The notes under the pieces: generated by a model
The model's database searches: none
Told to the model about the DNA's origin: nothing
The model's input: the letters and a program-made list of their open reading frames with translations, nothing else
Assembly (NCBI GenBank): GCA_022482925.1
Contig: JAKVOG010000004.1
Location: 62,001 to 126,000, forward strand
Direction of reading: 5' to 3'
DNA: 64,000 bases
Source: Selenomonas sp.
Lineage (GTDB): Bacteria > Bacillota > Negativicutes > Selenomonadales > Selenomonadaceae
Translations under genes and position numbers: made by a program
In this document: one piece after another, positions 58,547-64,000 of the stretch
Layout of the letters: each line of letters starts with the position of its first letter
Numbering within the stretch: position 1 is the stretch's first letter

Positions 58547-59629
58547 TCAGCCAGTTACTTCATCAGCCGTCAGCAGATACTGCACCTGTACATCATGCTT
58601 TGTATTGAGATCGATAAATTCACCCTTAGTCGTCTGCACTACCGGCAGCGATGTGACACGGCTCTCATCGATATAGACGATGCGTCCTTTCTCCCCGTTG
58701 CTGAGTCCGACCCAGTTGCCATTCAGCGCATGACACAGTTTTTTGAGGAACAGGACACCATACTCCGTATCCAGCTTGCCATTAAGGATATCATCATACA
58801 AGATAGCAAACACATCAAATGGAGAGCGGCGTTTGGCAAACACACGATCACCAGCCATCGCATCATAGATATCCAAAATCGCCAATATGCGGCCAAAGCG
58901 GGAAATCTTATCCTTCTTCAGGTGATTTGGATACCCCGATCCGTCGCAGCGTTCATGATGCTGCAAAACGCCCCACATGATATCCTGGTTGCCCTGCAGA
59001 GTGGTCTTGCTGATCAGCTCATAGCCATACTGTGGATGATTCTTGATGATCTCAAACTCTGCATCCGTCAGCTTTCCTTTTTTCTCCAGGATGTCCGGTG
59101 CTATGCGGAGCTTACCGATATCCAGGAACAACCCGGCAATGACCAGATTATACTGATCCAGTACGGACCAATTGAGCCATTTGCCCATCAAACCGGCCAG
59201 GATGCCAACATGAAGACAGTGATTGATCAGATAATCACCTTCCCGATTCATATTATGCATCTGAGAAACCGCCTTGGCCCCATTGCAAAGCTCCAGGAAA
59301 TTCTGCTCATTGGTCAGTTCCTGCAGCGCAGACGCATTGAACGTCCCCCGGTCTGCCAGTGCTGTAAATATCGTATGCAGCTGCTGCTGAACTTTCTTGT
59401 AGCAGGTCATATATGTATCATCCAGCAGGAACTCCCGTCCAGGAACCGCCGCCGTTGGCTCTGCTTCCTCAATATACACTGAAAAGATCGGCCGGTCCAG
59501 CAAACTGAATATCATATCGTTATTCAGTACCGTCCCTGTCCCGATCAAGACATTCGTGCCTTCATCCAAAACATCCCTGCCGATAACCATACCAGCCCGC
59601 AAATTCTCAATCGCATATGCTTTCAGCAT
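58547..59629 (-). CDS. HD-GYP domain protein with an altered HD motif
   Basis: This 360-residue protein has an N-terminal domain of about 120 residues (AYAIENLRAGMVIGRDVLDEGTNVLIGTGT) that recurs before HD-GYP domains, then an HD-GYP domain. HD-GYP enzymes break down cyclic di-GMP at a metal centre. The later motifs are present: NHCLHVGILAG (His 137/140), NHPQYG (His 198) and HHERCDGSGYP (224-234). But the hallmark HD pair reads GLFLDIGK, with Leu at 169 in place of His, so one metal ligand is missing. No GGDEF or receiver domain is attached. It may bind rather than cleave cyclic di-GMP, unless the change is a base error. Confidence 0.85.
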   Translation of the reverse strand: MLKAYAIENLRAGMVIGRDVLDEGTNVLIGTGTVLNNDMIFSLLDRPIFSVYIEEAEPTAAVPGREFLLDDTYMTCYKKVQQQLHTIFTALADRGTFNASALQELTNEQNFLELCNGAKAVSQMHNMNREGDYLINHCLHVGILAGLMGKWLNWSVLDQYNLVIAGLFLDIGKLRIAPDILEKKGKLTDAEFEIIKNHPQYGYELISKTTLQGNQDIMWGVLQHHERCDGSGYPNHLKKDKISRFGRILAILDIYDAMAGDRVFAKRRSPFDVFAILYDDILNGKLDTEYGVLFLKKLCHALNGNWVGLSNGEKGRIVYIDESRVTSLPVVQTTKGEFIDLNTKHDVQVQYLLTADEVTG

Positions 59630-59818
59630 AATTTTTTCATCCTCCTAATGGCAGTATCCCACTACTGCACCCAACCATCCATGTCACTTTTTTTATTATA
59701 TCATATTCAACAAAACCCTGACCATACCTATTTTTCATGGTATGTATAAACTATTCGAATATACGTTGAATTCAAAAACTTGATAAACAGGCAGTCTCAC
59801 CTGAAACATTTTCTGATA

Positions 59819-59860
59819 CCAAAAGCCCCGCAACAGGAATTTCCCCTGTTACGGAGCTCT
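59819..59860 (-). terminator. Terminator after leuS
   Basis: AAAAGCCCCGCAACAGG (59821-59837) pairs with CCTGTTACGGAGCTCT (59845-59860) with one or two mismatches; on the minus strand it ends in TTTT. In 59630-59820 I see only AT-rich sequence, presumably the promoter region of the HD-GYP gene. Confidence 0.75.
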
Positions 59861-59880
59861 TGAACAGGCGAAACATTCGC

Positions 59881-62359
59881 TCAGCCTTTCACAACGATAT
59901 TCACTAATTTCCTTGGTACACAGATGACTTTGACGATCTGTTTCCCGGCAGTCAATTCCTGCGTACGCGGCAGTTCCATCGCAGCTTTCTCCATCGCAGC
60001 GCGGTCGAGATCAGCTGATACCATGATCTTGTCACGGACCTTGCCATTGATCTGCAGGACGATCTCGATTTCCGACTGCTTCGTGGCAGCCTCATCATAG
60101 ACCGGCCATTTCTGCTGATGGACACTGCCATCGGCAAACAGTCTGCTCCAAAGTTCCTCTGTGATATGTGGAGCAAACGGGGCCAGCATCTTGATCAGAT
60201 TCGAAGCAATCTCACGTACCAGACCCTGATTGATTGACTTGTCCTGGAAGCCGTAGAATGCATTAACAAGTTCCATGACGGACGAGATTGCCGTATTGAA
60301 CATAAAGCGGTCGCGGACATCCTCGGTAACCTTCTTGATGGTCAGGTGCAGGATACGGCGCAATTCCTTTTCATCCTTCGTCAAAGCCGCCGTATCGTAC
60401 GAATCTGAACCAGCTTTGATATCATCCTCAAAATGACCAAGGATACGCCATACACGTCCGAGGAAACGATAGGCACCCTCAACGCCCTGATCGCTCCACT
60501 CCAGATCACGGTCGACCGGAGCGGCGAACAGGATGAACAGACGGGCCGTATCGGCACCGTATTTGGCGATGATTTCCTCTGGCGAAACGACATTGCCCTT
60601 GGATTTGGACATCTTGGATCCATCCTTGAGCACCATGCCCTGCGTCAAGAGGTTCGTGAATGGTTCGTCGAAATCAACCATTCCGGCATCATGCAGGACT
60701 TTCGTGAAGAACCGGCTGTAGAGAAGATGCAGGATGGCATGCTCGATACCACCGATGTACTGGTCGACCGGTGCCCAGTAATTGACTTTGTCCTTGTCGA
60801 ACGGTGCCTGATCATTCTTCGGGTCCGTATAGCGCAGATAGTACCAGGACGAGCAGATGAACGTATCCATCGTATCCGTCTCACGCGTTGCATCCGCACC
60901 GCACTGCGGGCACTTGCAATGTACGAAACTCTCGCTGCTGGCCAGTGGCGACAGCGAGCCCTGATCGAAGGAGACATCTTCCGGCAGCATGACCGGCAGA
61001 TCCTTCTCCGGCACCAGCACTTCGCCGCAATGCGGGCAGTGGATGACCGGAATCGGTGCGCCCCAGTAACGCTGACGGGAAATCAGCCAGTCACGCAGAC
61101 GATAGTTGACCTTGCGCTGGCCGAAGCCCTGCGCCTCAGCCTCATCGATGATGCCGGACATAGCCTTGTGCATCTCCATGCCGGAGAACTTGCCCGAATT
61201 GACGAGCACACCATCTTTATCCGTATAAGCCTCGGTCATTTCCTCAAGCTTGAGTTCCTGCCCTTTCGGCTGGATCGTCAGGATGATCGGCAGATCGTAT
61301 TTCTTGGCAAACATCCAGTCACGCTGGTCGCCGGACGGCACGCCCATGACTGCGCCGGTACCATAATCAGCCAGTACATAGTTCGTCACCCAGAGCTGGA
61401 CTTTATTGCCATTGAACGGATTGATGGCATAGATGCCCGTGAAGATGCCTTCCTTCTCCGACTCGCTCGAGGTACGCTCCAGCTCAGACTGATTGCGGAC
61501 CCTGGCACAGAATGCCTGAATGGCCTCAGCCTTCGGATTGTCCTTGCAGATCTTGTCCACGATCGGGTTCTCGGCGGCCAGCGCCTACGAACGTGATGCC
61601 GTACGCCGTATCCGGCCGGGTCGTATAGACGGACAGCTTTTCGCCCAGTTCCGGCACATCCAGCTGAAACTCCAGGCCCTCACTGCGGCCGATCCAGTTA
61701 TCCTGCATGGTCTTGACGCGCTCCGGCCAGCCCTTGAGCTTGTCGAGGTCCTTGAGCAGCACATCCGCATAATCCGTAATCTTCAGGAACCACTGCGACA
61801 GGTCCTTCTTCTGGACCTCCGAGTCACAGCGCCAGCACTTGCCATCGACAACCTGCTCATTGGCCAGTACCGTACCACAGGTATCACACCAGTTGACGGA
61901 AGCCTTCTTCTTATAAGCCAGGCCGCGCTTGTAGAACAACTCGAAAAGCCACTGGGTCCACCGGTAATACTCCGGCGTGCAGGTGATGGCCTCACGGTCC
62001 CAGTCGTAGGACAGGCCCATCTGGCTCTGCTGCTGCTTCATGTGCTCGATATTGCTGAACGTCCAGTCAGACGGCTTGACGCCATGCTTGATGGCCGCAT
62101 TCTCGGCCGGCATACCAAAGGAATCGAATCCCATCGGATGAAGGACATTATAACCTTCCATCGTCTTGTAACGGGCCAGGACATCACCAATGGAATAATT
62201 GCGCACATGTCCCATATGAAGATTGCCCGACGGATACGGGAACATCTCCAGCGCATAATACTTCGGGCGGTTCGGATCCATCTCCGTCTTGTAGACATGA
62301 TCCTGTTCCCATTTAGCCTGCCATTTTTTCTCAATTTCCTGCGGCGAATACTTCTCCAA
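59881..62359 (-). CDS. leuS: Leucyl-tRNA synthetase (frameshifted)
   Basis: LeuRS charges tRNA-Leu. The HIGH motif appears as [22 protein letters not shown] near residue 40. The zinc-type insert is [26 protein letters not shown], and the editing domain contains [21 protein letters not shown] and [11 protein letters not shown]. The catalytic core shows [18 protein letters not shown] and the KMSKS loop [19 protein letters not shown]. The C-terminal domain ends [10 protein letters not shown]. One insertion at 61584-61586 (CCT on the plus strand; GTAGGCG for GTAGCG on the coding strand) breaks the editing domain. About 826 residues. I see no T-box in the 140-bp leader. Confidence 0.96.
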
Positions 62360-62383
62360 GATGATCTCCTCCTATGATATGCG

Positions 62384-62414
62384 AAATCCCGCCTGCAAAA
62401 TGCAGACGGGATTT
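62384..62414 (-). terminator. Terminator after yitT
   Basis: AAATCCCG(C)CTGCA (62384-62397) and TGCAGACGGGATTT (62401-62414) form a nearly perfect stem with a short A-rich loop, between yitT and leuS. Confidence 0.7.
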
Positions 62415-62500
62415 GAACTTCGCGTTTTACAGCTAACGTTTATTATACCGTAAGACCGGTTGTATCGTCAACCAGCATTTCAGGCAGATGCATCATTCTG

Positions 62501-63432
62501 TTACCCCTGTCCATCCATCAAAGCCTTCTGTGTCTCCTTGGCTTCCTTCCATTTCCGGCGTGCATCCTGATAGGTCTCACATTCCAGCGTAAAGCCCTTT
62601 CCCCTGATACCTCGGAGGTATCCGATACGATCATGAAAGCCTGACGGTCATAATGATCCACGATCGTCTTGACCCGGCTGACCTGGGTCAGACGCACCAC
62701 GATAAACAGGATATCCTTATGCTCCTGGGCAAAACCGCCTTTGCCCTCGAGATAGGTTACCCCACGATGGACATTCTCCATGATATCCTGACAGATCTGC
62801 TCTGCGGCCGGCGATACGATAAAAATCGATTTTTCCCGGTTCAGACCGGCAGCCACACGATTCGTAAGCTCTGCCGTCACGTAGATTGACACCAGCGTGA
62901 ACAGAGCCTCATCAACACTGAACATCCAGGCTGAAGCCATCACGATCACAAAGTTCATGATAAAGATGACCGTCCCCATATCCAGCGAATAGTATTTCTT
63001 GACTACCGCTCCAACTACATCCAGACCACCGGTATTGGCATTTGCCCGAAAGATGATGCCAAAACCAATACCAGCCATGACACCACCGAAGATTGCACTG
63101 AGCATCCCATCATTGGTGACATTCCAGTCCACCATGAAATGCGTCGCATCGAGGATGATCGACAGCACCACGGTCCCAACGATGGTATCCCATGCATACA
63201 GCTTGCCGAATACCTTGTAGGCCAGATAGATGATTGGCAGATTGTACACGAGGTTCTGGGCGCCGACCGGCAGTCCGGTCAGATAGTAGCAGATCAGCGC
63301 GATACCACTGATACCACCGGTCAACAGATGCGCCGGGATAATGAACAGATTAAACCCAAGACAGGTAACCAGGCACCCTACCGTAATCTGAAGGTAGCGG
63401 GCCATATGTTTCTTCATTTCACTATGCGTCAT
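62501..63432 (-). CDS. YitT family membrane protein (tail frameshifted)
   Basis: This protein of about 310 residues has five or six membrane helices in the first 180 residues (LQITVGCLVTCLGFNLFIIPAHLLTGGISGIALICYYLTG, GTVVLSIILDATHFMV, AIFGGVMAGIGFGIIFRANANTGGLDVVGAVVKKY) and a C-terminal soluble DUF2179 domain (VTYLEGKGGFAQEHKDILFIVVRLTQVSRVKTIVDHYDRQAFMIVSDTSEV). Function is unknown; some relatives are linked to metabolite or ion export. An indel near 62610 shifts the last 35 codons; the other frame reads GKGFTLECETYQDARRKWKEA to a TAA at 62501. It follows the nif3-like gene by 12 bases. Confidence 0.88.
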
Positions 63433-63444
63433 GTCTTTTTCCTA

Positions 63445-64000
63445 TCATACAATCTCAAAGAAGTCCTGCGAATCCTCATCTGCCAGTACTTCCACGCTCC
63501 CTTTGGCCTCAGCGAGTTCCTGGATCAGCCGTGCCTTGAGCACTGCAACCACCGGGAACTCGGTCCCGAAATGCCCGGCATCGATGACATGCATGCCAAG
63601 TTCAACCGCCTGCTGGGCTTCATGATATTTCACATCCCCGGTCACATAGGCATCCGCGCCCATGAAGGCCGCCTTCTGGATGAACTCCGCGCCGCTGCCG
63701 CTGCAGAGCGCGACCTTGCGCACCGGCCGCTCACCAGCGTCCACCAAACGAACATGCTCCGTCGGCAATGCTTCACGTACCTGCCGGGCGAAGTCGTGAA
63801 TTGTCATGGGTGCCGGCAGGCGTCCCATGCGTCCCATGCTCTCCACCGTTCCATCCGCAGACTGGCTGACAATCACAAAGGTCGACAATTTCGACAGACC
63901 GATCGCCTCAGCCAGTACATCATTGACTCCGCCAACGGCAATATCCAGATTCGTATGGGCCGCCGCGACCGCGATATCATGCTTCAAAAGCTGCTGCAGG
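63445..64000 (-). CDS. Nif3-like dinuclear metal centre protein, C-terminal part
   Basis: The frame runs off the right edge, so only about 185 C-terminal residues are seen. LLKHDIAVAAAHTNLDIAVGGVNDVLAEAIGL carries the conserved AAHTNLD motif, and GADAYVTGDVKYHEAQQAVELGMHVIDAGHFGTE carries the second metal-binding set (TGDVKYH, DAGHFGTE). Family members bind two metal ions; GTP cyclohydrolase and other hydrolase activities have been proposed for some, none settled. In Firmicutes it often follows a tRNA methyltransferase gene (trmK) behind rpoD, which would lie outside this window. Confidence 0.9.
   Translation of the reverse strand, partial: LQQLLKHDIAVAAAHTNLDIAVGGVNDVLAEAIGLSKLSTFVIVSQSADGTVESMGRMGRLPAPMTIHDFARQVREALPTEHVRLVDAGERPVRKVALCSGSGAEFIQKAAFMGADAYVTGDVKYHEAQQAVELGMHVIDAGHFGTEFPVVAVLKARLIQELAEAKGSVEVLADEDSQDFFEIV

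Noticed and set aside
1..64000. CRISPR arrays, tRNA and rRNA genes, prophage genes
   Set aside because: I found no regularly spaced direct repeats, no cloverleaf apart from the tmRNA ends, no rRNA sequence and no phage structural genes.

Overview
The window reads as a chromosomal segment of an anaerobic, diderm Firmicute of the class Negativicutes (Selenomonas / Acidaminococcus / Veillonella relatives). This is inferred from gene content, not from a marker search. The strongest sign is a one-direction gene set for converting succinate to propionate: succinate CoA-transferase, two-subunit methylmalonyl-CoA mutase, MeaB, epimerase and biotin-dependent methylmalonyl-CoA decarboxylase parts. It sits beside Firmicute-type regulators (CtsR, McsA/McsB, Rex, a valS T-box, a glmS ribozyme). 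Base composition looks moderately GC-rich, and almost all genes lie on the minus strand.

Layout: 1-3.5 kb holds a partial gene, a CorA Mg2+ transporter with a candidate leader peptide, and a chemoreceptor. 3.7-4.1 kb is tmRNA. 4.2-5.8 kb is an MFS exporter with a MarR regulator (plus strand). 6.0-17.8 kb is a four-gene DNA-end-processing block, sbcD-sbcC-addB-addA. 17.9-21.8 kb carries a truncated PaaK-like protein, CheR, Hsp20 and a DUF438/hemerythrin protein. 21.9-29.1 kb is the accessory-looking part. Two inverted copies of a non-coding, hairpin-rich repeat flank a group II intron (sitting on the glmS terminator), glmS with its ribozyme leader, and a FliB-like Cys-rich protein. 29.1-35.4 kb is the ctsR-mcsA-mcsB-clpC-radA stress operon. 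35.5-43.9 kb is a lone metal-binding lipoprotein and the succinate-to-propionate cluster. 44.2-50.6 kb is T-box-valS-folC-O-antigen-ligase-rex. 50.7-51.9 kb is a VanW protein (plus strand). 52-64 kb is 5'-nucleotidase, uvrA, uvrB, HD-GYP, leuS, YitT and Nif3.

The genes that act together are the propionate cluster (succinyl-CoA to methylmalonyl-CoA to propionyl-CoA, with CoA returned to succinate), the protein quality-control operon under CtsR, and the break-repair block (SbcCD, AddAB) with RadA and UvrAB nearby.

Many conserved genes (MCP, glmS, radA, clpC, mcsB, meaB, both mutase genes, CoA-transferase, O-antigen ligase, nucleotidase, uvrA, uvrB, leuS, yitT) are interrupted by single-base indels. 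Thirteen insertions I could place all create an AGG (or CCT) trinucleotide, and several deletions shorten G runs. Because the motif falls on either coding sense, I read these as consensus errors rather than real pseudogenes and annotate full gene spans.

The best candidates for undescribed biology are the paired structured repeat, whose hairpin arms show compensatory changes between copies; the tandem kink-turn-like motif inside one copy; and the Asp/Pro-rich leader peptide upstream of corA.
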